From Allolobophora icterica (taxonomy: Eukaryota > Annelida > Clitellata > Crassiclitellata > Lumbricidae): a stretch of DNA of 64,000 nt. Both the position numbers and the translations under genes were made by a program. The stretch is taken from positions 9,098,373 through 9,162,372 of the forward strand of contig OY744605.1 of assembly GCA_963556255.1 (NCBI GenBank), read 5' to 3'. Below, in pieces: positions 25,501 through 38,375 of the stretch. The notes below the pieces were generated by a model. It was given only the letters and a program-made list of their open reading frames with translations, was not told the DNA's origin and did not search any database. Numbering within the stretch: position 1 is the stretch's first letter; each line of letters begins with the position of its first letter.

Positions 25501-25546
25501 TTAATTAATTAATTAATTAATTAATTAATTAATTAATTAATTAATC
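25501..25546. repeat. (TTAA)n
   Basis: Eleven or so TTAA units; two or three units at the homologous places in A (12345) and C (53425). Confidence 0.9.
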
Positions 25547-25711
25547 AGTCTATTCAAGGGGCTTCTCGGTGCTGGCGACAGTGATACTCACATTCTGTTC
25601 TTCATTATGCACGAAAGAAGAATATCGATCTCCAGTGAATCGAGGATAGATCTATTGCCAAACAAAACCGTGTACAAGACAATAGCATCAGGAGTGCGTC
25701 AATAGTAGCAT

Positions 25712-26625
25712 CAGTGCGTCTGATTTAAGGCGATCGATCGATCGCTCTTCTTGGTCGCTCGCCTAGCAAAGGTACCGGCGAGCGATTTACCGCTCGCCTG
25801 GTCGAAGGCTTCTAACCGTCGGTGACAGTCGGTCGTAGCTCGCTGAGTTTGAGTTAGACTCCAGACGATAGACGAACCTGGAGCCAGACCATTATTTTAT
25901 TTACCTAATTGAGATTACTTAATTTACCTGTTTGCGGCAGCGGTGAATGCGTGCCGTGACCTGTCCTCATTATTGCTGACTGATCAATTTCGTGCAATAT
26001 GATTGGCAATAACAACACGGCCGACGCCTCACGCCGCGTGATATCAATCACATCATCCGTTACATCACCAATTTCGAAAATTATTTGAAACAACAATGGC
26101 CGTGAAGATGAGTAAATCGAATAATAATGTAGAGTTTTGCACGTATCTGTCATGGAAATTAGGCGACTCGTTCGATGTGATGTAGTCGAAATAGAAAACC
26201 GTGGGACTGTGACAAAAAATGAGTGAAAGTCCTGCAGAAAGCACGCCCATAAAATTCGAATGGATTGCCGGCTGAAAGGTCAAGCTAAAAATGAGTGTTC
26301 AACCTATGCCGAAGGCTCAACCAACGTTGTGAAATCAGCCGTCACACGTCATCTTATGTCAGTGGTAGGTTTCTAGCGAATGTTCATTCATTGTGAGAAT
26401 TTATAGAGCGCCTCTTCAAGAGACATACTCAGATAACGGAACTGAAGTGAGATAGGCCTACTAGGTGAGTACTTTATGCAGCGATACGAAAAATTACTAA
26501 TACAATACACAAAATACGATGTAGGCCTACACAAGAGCTCCCGAAGTCGACCGCATATCGCTCGCCTACTCGATCCAGCGCGATCGATTTTCAACCCGCC
26601 TACTATTTTCAAATCAGACGCACTG
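25712..26625. mobile_element. hAT-like nonautonomous element in duplication B, 914 bp
   Basis: Perfect 15-bp terminal inverted repeats CAGTGCGTCTGATTT / AAATCAGACGCACTG with an exact 8-bp duplication AGTAGCAT (25704-25711, 26626-26633). Duplication C has the empty site near 53590-53602 (AATAGTAGCATGTGATG). A GCGATCGATCGATCGC palindrome lies near the left end. A SINE-tail-like piece (GAATTTATAGAGCGCCTC) sits inside at 26396. No transposase frame recognised. Confidence 0.93.
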
Positions 26626-26782
26626 AGTAGCATGTGGTAAGGCGAGGGCATAGTAAGTAAGAAAAATGGCCGAAGTAGAGGAAGGTACATGATGTTACGT
26701 AACGTAAAATAGGAAAGGAATGGCAAGCCAGATTGTGTAATGGTTGCCGTGTGGACTGTCAACCCTGAGATCGGGGATTCAA

Positions 26783-26960
26783 ATAAAAAAATTAATCAAT
26801 CAATCAATCAATCAATCAATATCGTTTATTCAATGCAAGCTGACATGTGCGCAACTTGTTACAATAATAAAATGTCATCAAAAATGAGCCCGGCTACGGG
26901 ATTTATATACTAATTATAATTATTATACGAATGTGCTATGACAGAAGGGTTGTTTCTATT
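26783..26960 (-). mobile_element. L2-like LINE 3' end inserted in duplication B
   Basis: Begins with an ATCAATCAATCAATCA run followed by ATATCGTTTATTCAATGCAAG, like the tail at 9089. Duplication C reads straight through this point (GGGTTCAAACC...AGGGCATAAATT at 53750-53785), so this is an insertion specific to B. It lies just inside a tRNA-like SINE head. Confidence 0.65.
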
Positions 26961-27984
26961 GACAGGGCATAAATTTTGACGAGATATCAACTTCACCTGC
27001 GCCCCTTGCCAACTCAGCTTTAATGAGTACATTGACTGCACACTGTAAATGGGAAGCTGAGACGGCGAAGGAGAGGACTGGCCCTCATATGCCGAGGCAA
27101 AGAAAATAAAGTCTCAAACGCTTCTTTACTAAAACCAGTCTAAGGTACTGATTTTTATACTCTTAATTATTGATCAATTTTGAAACAAAGAACCTTTCGT
27201 TAGCTATTACTCTGCGTCTTCTGTTATATATAGGGCGATTGTAAGGCTTATAAAAGGTGTGCAAGAGCTCTCTGGACACGCATCCAGTGTGAGGCACCAT
27301 ACGGGTCCTCCGAATGAATCAATATAACACTCAGTTTGGTGAAATAAAACAGAGAAAGGTCATCCAGCGTATACTTCCCACATTTCTATAGAAACTTTGA
27401 CATTTTTTAATATCTCCACAAATTTTGTGCCGTGTATCTGGCAGCTCTGGCATACAATCACTCATTCAGAGAATTTATATAGCGCCTCTCATATATGTTA
27501 TTACTCGGAGGCGCACCGAGCAAAATCTCAGCAGACAAGAGCAGTTTCCAAGTGTTTGCAGAAAGTAACCTATATCGGAAACCGAAAGTGAAACTATTTT
27601 CAACTTACATCCGAGCATTTTGTAGTTTTTGGCGGAATCAACAATTCCGAATCATGCATTGGATATAGCGGTGCTGGTGATCAATTAAACGGTCACTTCA
27701 TCTCTGTCTTAGTGGAATACTGTTACGTATATTGACCTGATTACGGCTTGGTTTTGGTGCTCCATCGGTTGATGTTTTTGTAACGCCGGCGCTATAGAAG
27801 TTACAAATTATCAACAAAAGCAACAACAATAACAATAGTAATGGTATTTGTAAGATAATTGTTGCCGGTGGGTGAGAGCGTTGTTGGTAGTAGTCTATTG
27901 TCTAGAGCAGGTCCTCTAGTTGTTTCATACGGAAGGTGGGACCTCTGGTTATCCAGGCTCCGGATTGTTTCGAGGAATCTTAGA

Positions 27985-28590
27985 AAATTACGATGTTTGA
28001 TATGTTGGTCTTTGCGGCCCAGTCGATCGCTTCCTGTAGAGCCATGATTTCCGCCTCCAAGACGGAAGCGCCATCGCTGATCCGTCAGCTGTTGTAGAGG
28101 TTAAGGGAGGATATACGTAGTAGGTACACGATGCTTTGCCTACTGCGCCTTTAGATCCGTCCGTATAATTACATAGCCGTTTTCACGTCATATATTCGGA
28201 TGTGTGATTCTGTTAGGGCTTTCTTCCTTTCCGGGTTCTCTGTGTCGTTGATCACGGCTGTGAAGGTAGTGTCTACCATGGGCGGGTTGAGTTGCCAGTG
28301 TGGCTTCACACACCAGGATTGAGTTTGTGTCAGTTTTGGATCCTTTTAGTTTTTTTCCCGTTGGTGATATTGTTTGCCGGGTGGTTCGTATACGATGCAT
28401 CCGTAATCGATCGCGGAGCAGATGAGGGATCGGCAGACCATTAGGACGGTGTCTTTTGATACCTCACATTTTGTTCCTGCAATTACGAGCATCAAGCTGA
28501 GGGACTTCTTTTAGCTATCGACCAAGCACAATTGCCACCATCGTGCGTCACGCTTATTTATAGAACTGTAAAACACTTAAAAGAGGTGTT
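27985..28590 (-). mobile_element. RNase H-bearing LINE fragment in duplication B
   Basis: Paralogous copy of 13445-14000, with small indels; for example an extra AAGACGGAAGCG stretch is kept here but missing in A. It includes the TDGSKGAVGKAS-coding stretch and the IDYGC part on the minus strand. Interrupted frames. Confidence 0.72.
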
Positions 28591-31276
28591 GCTCAACCAG
28601 AACCAAGTTCAGCGCCACGTGGTTGGTACACATCGAGTATAATTCCCGTTATACAGAACTCCATAAGGCTGAGCAGCCGAACAGGCAATACAGCAACGAC
28701 AAAGGAATCTCGGTGGGGAACCTGCATTTAATGGTAGGTCTTACGCACCAAGCTCCATTTTGTGTTGACCTCCGATTTTGTGGTTCGCACTGATCTTAGG
28801 GAATCGACAAGTTTGTGAGTTTTTATTGCAATTGAAAAATAGTTAGTATTTCCTGGTAAGCTGGGAATTTTCTGATTTAGGCTTAGTTTTTTCCACTTTC
28901 TGCTGACGTGTTTGTGGCTTTAATATTACACCTGTTTTAAAGTTGAAAAAGTGCTTGAAATGGGTAGAAATTATAAAACTATGCAAATGTGTGGACAAAT
29001 TGACTGTGTAAGTAACGTTCCTGTAATAAGTTGTAGCCAGACTGAGAAATTTGCATTCGCATTCGCACATCATTATCTCAGCCATAGTAGTAAGTAAACA
29101 GAAAGAAAATCCTGAAATTCCGGGTCCGTAGATTCGCCTACTGCCGGCCGCAGGCCTTAAGAAGGATGATATCTAGGCCTCCCCACGTTTCGTAAAAGGG
29201 TGTGGAAGAATTCTATAGCTATATTATAATATTTGCGGGGGCGTTTTGTTTCATCAAGATGGGACGTAAATTCTAGGAATCTAGGCACTAGATTGTCTTT
29301 TATCGACCTAGATAATTAAGCAATTAAAGCAGAATTTAAAGAAACGGTTTAGTATGTCTTCACCAGTAAAGACAGAATGGAAATTGATAATTTTTTAAAA
29401 TTTGAAAATCCTAAAAATGAATATAGTTAGAATTTCATAATTGTAGTAGCGGCTCAGGCAGACACGAGATGTCGTTAAATACTGCGACGCTCTTATTAAA
29501 CACCTTTAAAATGCTCGTCTCCGACACTATAATAGACACCAATCGTGGCATTTGAGAACTTGACTAGCTCAAATACCACAATTCAAATTTATTATTAAGA
29601 TCGACTTCCACGGGAACTAGGCCCAAAATCTACTCTGGTAAAAAAAACTTTTCTTTTAGGTATATATATATATATATATATTCTTTTTATGTAGCTGCAA
29701 TTTGTGTACCGCCATTTCAAACCCTACAATTACGCCCTAAAATACGCATCTGTGTTAGCAAGTATGTATTCCAGCATAGAATAATTCTCCGAACAAAGAA
29801 GTCGATTACAATGACTTAGTCTATTCTAATTAATTCAAAAGACTTCTATTGCTCCATTACATAACATAGAAGATTTATTCTTCGACTCGAAGCATGCTAA
29901 TGCGAATGGCCCCCTCAGTCAAACGCTTTCACGGTGAATTTCGTTACGTATGCTGCGTTCATTTCAAATGCCATATTGCACGGTGGAGTTTCGTTACGTA
30001 TACTTTGTTAAGTTTCGCCATAGTTTGCACCGGACAGTTCGTTACGCATGCTTCATTCATTCGGTGATGGGTGTATTTCTGGTCCATGTTGGCGCTCTAT
30101 CATGACTAGATCTACACTCTTCTGCCGAGTTCTTGCCCAGCGACGTTTCGGCATACATGGGCCGCATTGAAATCGGCGCTATAGAAGCGATTGTGATTTT
30201 CTATAACATGGTGTTGCACAGGGCTGTAGTGGTAAAATTAGAGGTGAGTACACGCTACCGGTTAGTTTTCCGAAACAAATAAGAGGTGAGTATACGCTAC
30301 AGTCTTTCGTGAGTATGCGCTACAGTATTTTAATATAAATAAATATAAATATTTTGCGAGGTGAGTACACGCTGTATACCCTCGAGGCCTCGACTACAGC
30401 CCTGGTGCTGCATTTACAGAACTGATTACTTTTTATTGTTCAGGTAAATTACGTGTAAGCAAGATTTAAGCTCTTGCAATGTGTCATCAGTGTATCTGCG
30501 CTAACTCAGACCGCCATCCATTTGAGGTCGGTAAAGAAGTACTCCGGCGAGGGTATTGTCGTTGGCTTTCTGGGGCCTCGACAGAAAGATCTTTCAACCT
30601 CTCGTGTTATCTTTACCTTTGTGTTTTATCTTTACCTTTGTATTTTATCTTTACCTTCATGTCATCTTTAGCTCTATGTCATCTATACATTTGTGTTACC
30701 TTACCTTTGTGTAAACTTTACCTTTGTGTTATCTTTACCTTTTTGTTGTCATAACCTTTGTGTTATCTTCGGCTTTAATATCTTTAACATTAACATGAGC
30801 GGACTCTTAACGGTAGTGCATTTTTCATTGTCTTCACTTTTGTTTCAACTTCTTAATTTGCAATAATGACAAGGGTTTCTAAGTTTAATCAGACAATAAC
30901 TTGCCCTATTATTGAAATTTAACTGATCATCATCACCATCTTATTGTTTTGCTACTTATTATTAAACTTTTACTTATTATTTATTATTTAGTAACTTATT
31001 AGCCTACGCCTACAAGTGAAAGACGATGCCTAATTTTCGGCTTTTGTTGAAGTTGACATTTTCAGGGCAGGCTTGCTGTGCAATGTAAAGCTGGAGAGAC
31101 ATCCACTTGGTTATTGTAATTTTAATTAGAAACTTCTATTGCGCCGGTATCTAATGCAATAGGCATCATCGGATAGCACACCAAAACTATGCCGTATTCA
31201 GGTCAGTATCACGAAAAACTCTCCTTGGCTCAAGGCGCTACTTAAATTAATCTTTGAATGGAATTAAAAGACAATG

Positions 31277-31826
31277 AATCGTGTTTCAGTTCTGTTCATA
31301 ACCGTAGAAAATGAGCATCAAAAGTTGGCGCAGAACAAATCATAAAACTAAAATCCGTAGCATAAAACAAGGGACATAGTTGACCTTATCACAGATAGCA
31401 ATGAAATTACGTCACAGTGAGACGATTTGAGCAAATTAACAATAAAAAATTAGTAAATCAATAGTTCCAGCAAAACGCAAATATGGTGCCGAACGACGGT
31501 GGCATATTGCCATAGGCTAAGTAACTCCGCTAAGCGTCTGCGCTAAGTAAATCGTAAGAATTGAATGCACACAAAATCGGATGGATGTTTCAATTGCATA
31601 GCTCTATGTAGATTCGTAAAACAGTTACGTGCGTACACTCCTTGAGATTAACACTTAACACACACACAAAAGCAGAAAAACGCACCGCTTCTGCGAAGTA
31701 CACATCATCTGCAGTCAGTGGCTGTTAATATGGCCACAGCAGAAACACGTATTCAACAACAAAGAACGATGATCGTGTGTGCGAAGAAATATTCCACACA
31801 TCGAAAATGATGACCGCCATCTTGGA
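31277..31826. repeat. Near-identical 550-bp core, copy B
   Basis: Partner of 16662-17211. The five differences are single bases (for example GGTGTCG/GGTGCCG, GTGCTTAC/GTGCGTAC, AATGACG/AATGATG). Confidence 0.9.
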
Positions 31827-32707
31827 GTATCATCACGCTGCGTGCACAACAGTATCCAAAACAGAGTCCCCTTAAAAATCTCTCCCTCAAAGAATGTCTT
31901 TTGGAACAAGTTCCCACCAAACTGATCTATTTTATAATAAAGTCGCCACGGATACAATTATAGAACATATTCATACTCCGCTGAAATAATCTCTCTCCCG
32001 GAGTAAACTTTATTCCTTGAAAAAACGTTTGTTTTAAAGTTAATGACAATTTCAAGCCGGTGGATTTTCAAACCTGATTGTAAAACTATTTGGTATTTTA
32101 AGCCATGTGTTACAATAATGACATGAGCTTTGTAAGTGGTACTGAAAAGAAACGGAGAAGACATTATTTCAGTCCTGGGGAGACTCTGTTTCAGAGAGAA
32201 ATGTTTATATCTTCAGACCGGAGCATGCGCAACGACCTTCAATCGTCCTAGAAAGCGTACATGTTGTTCTAAACTCTACTTTTAGCGTAACAAGTGTAAA
32301 ACCGACGATTATTTGTAGAATTCTTTCTAATAATATTGTTTTAAGTGGCGTAACAACATCGGAAAACTGACGGATTCGTAAAGTGCTAACAACAAACGGA
32401 CTAATTGCCATGAAAAGCGTTAAGTGACAAATAGTCTACATGGAAAGAATCGTGGAAAGAATCAACTGTGTTTCCAGATTCTTCTGTCGAGTTGATTTCA
32501 AGCAAAGCATAACATTTACGCATTTATAAAAAGCTAAATGTAACATCACTTTGCTTAGCGCCTCTATTTCACTTTTGAGTACATGGTTACTTTAAAAGGT
32601 ACCACCTAAGGACAATTGAACTGACGTCTTTAGATGCGCCAAGTTGAACAGTATGGCGGAATCATAAACAGTATGACAACGGAAACAGTATGGCAACGAA
32701 ACAGTAT

Positions 32708-32752
32708 GGCCTACTTTATCGTCTGCGACTATTGCAGACGATAAAGTAGGCC
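32708..32752. repeat. Perfect 19-bp inverted repeat with 7-nt loop
   Basis: GGCCTACTTTATCGTCTGC, loop GACTATT, then the exact complement. It is preceded by four ACAGTATGGC-like repeats (32649-32710). Confidence 0.95.
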
Positions 32753-33179
32753 TAAAGATGTGAAGACTGTTCATCATACTAATCAGAGCATATCTGAATT
32801 TTCTTTTTCAGTGCAAACAAGTAAGAAGTATCGACCGATGAGACGGTGTCCTGGGGCATCACAATGCAATACATCGAAATGGGTATGTTTCGAAATGGCG
32901 AAAACAGCAACGATATCAAGTTGTCCAAAAGTTTAGTGTGGTGGTGCCAGTGTGATATAGTGAGCACATAGAAGACCCATATTCCCATGTGGGACCCGTA
33001 TAATGCCCATATTCATGTAAATCCGTCATGATTCAGATGGAAACCCTGCCTGGGAGTGTATGTCCATTAGCCCCCACGAATCTGCTATTGATGTTGACGA
33101 AGTGTTGAGTGTTCATAAGCTCTGAGGAAAGATTGCGCCTTATACGTTGTCAACTCTTATCATTATTACTGATTAAAGG

Positions 33180-33730
33180 CATGATTATCGAGTTAAATGA
33201 TGATCACCAGATTTGATTATGACTACCCAATTAGATCATGACTATATCACTGGAATACCAATACAGATCGCGATTACCACTACAGATCATGATTTCCAAG
33301 TTAGTTCATGATTTCCAATTTAGATCATGATTTCCAACTCAGGTCAAGACTTACAATTTAGAACATAATTAAAGATATTAACTCATGATCACAAATTTAG
33401 ATCATGATTGGCAGCTTAGATCGTGCTAACAAGTAACAAGACTGGATCATGATTTACAATTTAGATCACGATTACCATTTTTATATCATGATAGCAGTTT
33501 TACATCATGTTATCTAATTTATATCATCAGTAGGGCCTATAGATTCAGATCATGATAACAAATTTACAATACGATTACAAGTTTAAATCATGATTACTAG
33601 ATTTAACAAATTTAAATCATCACTGCACTCAGCTCACGATTACAAATCCAATCACCATTGCCAACTACATGTATTATCATGATTACATATTTAGATCATG
33701 ATTACAAATTTTGATCATGATTGCAATCGA
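33180..33730. repeat. Degenerate minisatellite, ~20-21 bp
   Basis: About 25 units near GATCATGATTACCAATTTA, strongly diverged from one another. Confidence 0.85.
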
Positions 33731-35359
33731 TCAGGGATTAAAAGGCTGTGGCGCAAACACGACCGCAGCAATCCAACGATCTAAAATAAATTTTAAATTT
33801 AACAAAATTAAATTCTAGTCTCGGACTTTTAATCATTTGATCCCAAATTGAATATTTTGCCAATTATTCATATTGCAGCTTAGACACCTGAAAGAAATGC
33901 TTACGATATTTTTCAAATATCATGCAGCCCATGATCAACAAAATTCGCATTCTGATCGCCGGCAAAAAAAGTACACCAAGTTTCTGAAAATAGAAACTAG
34001 TTCTGATTTAGAACAGCTTTACTAAGCAGAAACGCCAAAATTATGACCCAAACTGTCTGGCTGCACCACACTGTCAACAGAATTGTTTTAAAACAACCGG
34101 TAGCCTGCCAACAATACTGACTAACGTAGCTGTATGCCCTATGATGGACATAAATTATTGTCTATATATATTTGCCTCACGTTGTCCTATAGTAAAGAAG
34201 CAATTAACTATAAAGTCAGCTTATAAACGGGAAACATTTATGTAACGAGGGGATGCCTATAAGGGGTCGTCTATTAAGGACGTCCGCTTTTAAATCTGGT
34301 TCATACTTAGTACACAACAGGCTCTGTCTTAAACAACTTAGCCAGCAGGCAGTCTGTACTATGTTTAAGCCAATTAGGGTTCCAAAGTAGACGAACACGT
34401 AGCACAGTTAGCCTTGTACAATCTTCGGAGTAAACTAACCTAGGCATTAGTAGGCTACTCCAGCTGAGTGTAAACGTCGGCAAAGGGCACTGAGAAGAAT
34501 AATTCCAAATGTGGATATATGCGATTTAAAAAGGGGGGTCAGGGTAGGCATTCTGCGGACGCTCTTTACAGATTACCCCTAAAGAATTGCTTAACAATCA
34601 AGCACAAAAGCTAATTATTAAAATCAGATATTCATGCCTTTTGCAGTAGTGCCAGTCCCAAGCTTGGTGATAGGAGGAGGGCAACGGAAACGGCTCTGTC
34701 AGCCAAGATGTCTTTAAACACTGCTTACTACTAACCGCAATAAATAATTATGTGGTCTTTTACAGCAACTCGACAAAATTTTTAGCCTGGAAATTGAAAC
34801 ATTGAATATACTTAAACAACAGACAGCAATACACCTCTTTGTTTTCTAGCAACATTACTGTAAGTAACACAGGATTTATATAGCATTTCTGTTATGTGTG
34901 TCTCAAGGTGGGTGTGGAGTCTGCCTAATAAAACAGCAAACCCGTTTTCAACATGTGACACATCTGAAATGCAGTTGTAATTCCCTCTGTTTAATGACAT
35001 CTTATGGCTGCCAGAGCTGTTGACGTTGGAGTTTCTTTACAAATGATCTGACAGACACAAAAGCAGTGCATGGCACATAATTATATAGCACTGGTAAACA
35101 TCGTTTTGAAGGTGTCGAAGAAGAACGTCGAAGTATTTAGCAACATCTCTGTGGCTACCAGGGCCAGAACGACGACATTATTTTTCCTACTCCACATGTA
35201 ACCTTGATCCATTGACAAAAAGTGCTGCATGATTACTTATATAGCATCGTTGAACACGGTTTTAAATGTGTCTAAGCAGAGCATCACATCATTTAACGAC
35301 ATCTTGTGTCTGCCACGGCCTTTGGCATCGATCTTACCTCATCATAATGTACCATGATC

Positions 35360-35495
<136 letters not shown>

Positions 35496-36059
35496 GTAGC
35501 CTTTATTTAACTTGTTATCTGTTTTTATCTGCCTATGACTATAATGGTGAAAATGATCAAATATAAGTGTGTTAAAGGGTCATAACCTGGCGGAAAAACC
35601 TTCCTAGTTTAGGCGCAAAAAGTTAACTGGAACTGTTCAAATGATTTCTTTTGAATTTCTGGAGAATAAATTAATGTCGAATTTTGGCTCAGACTAGATT
35701 TTACCAACAGTTCATTTTCGGTGAGACTGGTTAGAAATTCAACGATTTTAAGGTTAAACATTTAGCACCAGTTGCTATGGTGTAAATTATTTTCAAAGGT
35801 ATTTTGGACTGTTATGCGCAATCAAATCGTCTTGGTTAGCTCTTAATAGAATTGTCAACCACGTCGTATTTGGACACGACTGGTTTAAATTTAGTGGCCT
35901 TACATTTTAGTAACTAGACCATTTTTTAGGTTTTTTATTTAAACATGATTTAAACATGTTTTGACATCAGAGAGTGTTTGTATATAACTAGAATTCCAGC
36001 TACATACCGCTGTAGTGTACTGCAGCTTTGCCTTTTAAGTGGCATATAAATTATAAGCC

Positions 36060-37281
36060 TATAACTCTCAGATGTATGTCTACCTTAAATGCCTCTAGCC
36101 ACAAAATTTCCCATAATAATAAATTTGTCAACATAGATTAATAGTACTTTGTCAAGACGTTTGACACGACGTCGTGTGTTAAATTATTATTTCAGATGGC
36201 ATTGACCCAAGTGAGTGCTTTTCTTACGAGACAGAATATACTAAGAGCAGATATGCGAAAAATGGGTGTCATGTGGGTCACATTGTTGCGCAAAAATTTC
36301 CCGCAATTTAAAGGCAAAAATTTACCTGGATCCATTAAGATGGTCCAATTTATTTCTGAAAAATGACGAACAACAAGGATTGGCCTAATTAATTAAATCA
36401 ATAAAAATTATTAGCTTAGATTAGATTCATAACCCCTTTTAATTTCGATGAGACTTATTTTGAAAATCGAGTGAAGGTAGGGCGAAACTCTCACGACCAG
36501 GAAATGTTCAGATAATCGTAAAAGAAATTGATGGAGTTTGTGTGCAATTGAATCGCCGAGAATAGCTCAGTATAGATCACTCAATTAAATAAAATAAAGC
36601 TGGTTTAAATTCAATGATCACCGTTTTCTATGTTGAGTTGTAATAAATTGGTAATTAGACTGTTCAACTTCAGAGGCGTTAAAGAAAAAAATTTCCTACA
36701 AACCGCTTTTCAAAAATTGCATGAACACACTGGACTGGGTCAAAGTGTCTACTTCGCCATAGATTGGCTCGTGCGCAATAACTAAGAAGTAAAAAGGCCA
36801 CGCAAAAGACACCGGAATATTTAGCTACACGACCTACATAAAAACCGCTGCTGGAAGATTTACCAGCTTTTCGTTTGCATAACGCGTGAATACATGGACA
36901 AATGGCGCTCCATAGTCTTGCTGCCTCGCAGTCGCTAGGTGGCAGTTATTCTCAAGTTTGTGATTTCTCGGAAAGTTAAAAAATCTATCAACAACGAAAA
37001 TTAATGCAGTTTTTTAGTGAGAAAAAATGCCTAATTAATCTTAGAATAGCATGAACCAAAAAGGCAACGATCGAGTGCAGATAAAGCGCAAATTCGCCAC
37101 AGAATTGACAGAAAACTTGAGCTAAGAGACTTCAGCCAAACGTGATTAACTTTCGTTGTATTCGGCAGATGGCGACGTAGACCATTTCTTTCAACAGTCG
37201 GAGCCAGCTGAGAAGTTTATGATTTCCTTCGCCAGGTGGCCTAGGCGTTTGTTGTCACGTGGGTTATCGCAGCTGTCGTTG
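36060..37281. other. Probable channel 3' UTR and flank
   Basis: Immediately downstream of the stop in sense orientation, not found in A. AT-rich; possible AATAAA on the minus strand at 36349-36354. No other gene seen. Confidence 0.4.
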
Positions 37282-37474
37282 TCATGGCAACATTAGCAGT
37301 GACTCATCCTCGCTGAAGCTTAATAAATTCGGAAGGTCAAGCGGAGGCGCAGACGACGTGTAGACTGACTCTGCGGTGGCCACCTGGCGGCGAGCGACTT
37401 GAGGCTCATAACCAAGAACTTCCAAGATGGCGTCGACTGTTTTGCATAAATCCTGCTCGAAGTTTCCCATCCGC
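37282..37474 (-). CDS. ERG-type K+ channel, last exon with coiled coil and stop
   Basis: 193 nt including the TGA stop at 37282-37284. Acceptor TTGCTTTTGAAG|GCGGATGG, entry phase 2. The reading joins to LKAITQ, then RMGNFEQDLCKTVDAILEVL, continuing a heptad pattern that resembles the C-terminal tetramerising coiled coil of ERG channels. The last residues are SFSEDESLLMLP. The 1.2 kb following the stop is AT-rich and probably includes the 3' UTR; a plus-strand TTTATT at 36349 would read AATAAA in sense and is one candidate poly(A) signal. Confidence 0.78.
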
Positions 37475-37577
37475 CTTCAAAAGCAATTAAAAAACAAATA
37501 CAATCGATGCACATGCACGAATGAACACATGGACGGCTTTTACATTGACTAACTAGGCTTACTTACTTACTGGACAG

Positions 37578-37687
37578 ATGGATGGATGGATGGATGAATG
37601 GATGGGTGGATGGATGGATGGATGGATGGATGGATGGATGGATGGATGGATGGATGGATGGATGGATGGATGGATGGATGGATGGAT
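37578..37687. repeat. (GGAT)n microsatellite
   Basis: GGAT tetramers with a few variants, in the last channel intron. Confidence 0.97.
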
Positions 37688-38011
37688 GATGGCATGAATT
37701 AAAGAAAGACATTTAGAAGTTCAGAAAATAAGAAAGAACCTGTTAATGACTGAATAGGTGAATGACTGGCAGACTGTCTGATTGACTGAGTGACTGACTG
37801 CCACTGACTTACTTACTTACTTACTTACTTACTGAGCGAATGACTGACTGACTGACTGACTGATGGAATGACTGACTGACTAACTCATTGAGTGACTGGC
37901 ACTGATGGACTGACTGACTGATGACTGGCTGAACAATTACGATGGAAGCTATGAATGAACGAGGAGAAGGAGAGTTAGAGAACGAATGAAGAAATCCGAC
38001 TTGAAACTGAC

Positions 38012-38375
38012 TGAGTGATTGCTTTAAGTCGGTCATCGATATCGCTCAGGTATTTCATCGTCACTCCTTCCGACTCCAGCGGCGACTGCCCGGACGGTAG
38101 GCCAGTGCTTGGGCTCGACTTCGGGGCATAGGTCATCGAGCTTGACCTGGAAGCAATTGGTGACAGACCGCCGTGACTCTGCGTCGTGACCTCGTCCTCC
38201 GGAAGTGCATGGTCGTCGTCCTCCTCTATTGCAGTCCACGTCGATCGAACCAGAAGAGCGCCTGGACCTTGACCTTGACCTTGATCGGACGACGTCTTGA
38301 CGGTTCGAGTGAAGGACTGTCGCTTTCTGTCTGCTTCTGTTGACTTCGCGTAGACTTCTTCGAGGGACGGTCGTG
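38012..38375 (-). CDS. ERG-type K+ channel, cytoplasmic tail exon 2
   Basis: 364 nt, phase 1 to 2. Acceptor GTCATCAAACAG|CACGACC, donor CACTCA|GTCAGT. The frame reads RPSLEEVYAKSTEADRKR, a DQGQGQG run, an acidic patch IEEDDDHALPEDE, a Ser-rich segment and finally MKYLSDIDDRLKAIT, the start of a coiled coil. The two alternative frames are also open over parts of this exon, which can mislead gene callers. Phase matching and continuation of the heptads into the last exon select this frame. The extreme 3' end of the exon has a degenerate copy at about 19894-19910 in duplication A. Confidence 0.78.

Larger units (their letters stand above)
32060..34530. other. Segment of B without counterpart in A
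   Basis: About 2.5 kb between points that are adjacent in A (near 17490). It holds the 19-bp-arm hairpin at 32708-32752, the GATCATGATTACC minisatellite, and no recognisable gene. I cannot tell insertion in B from deletion in A; no terminal repeats were recognised. Confidence 0.5.
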
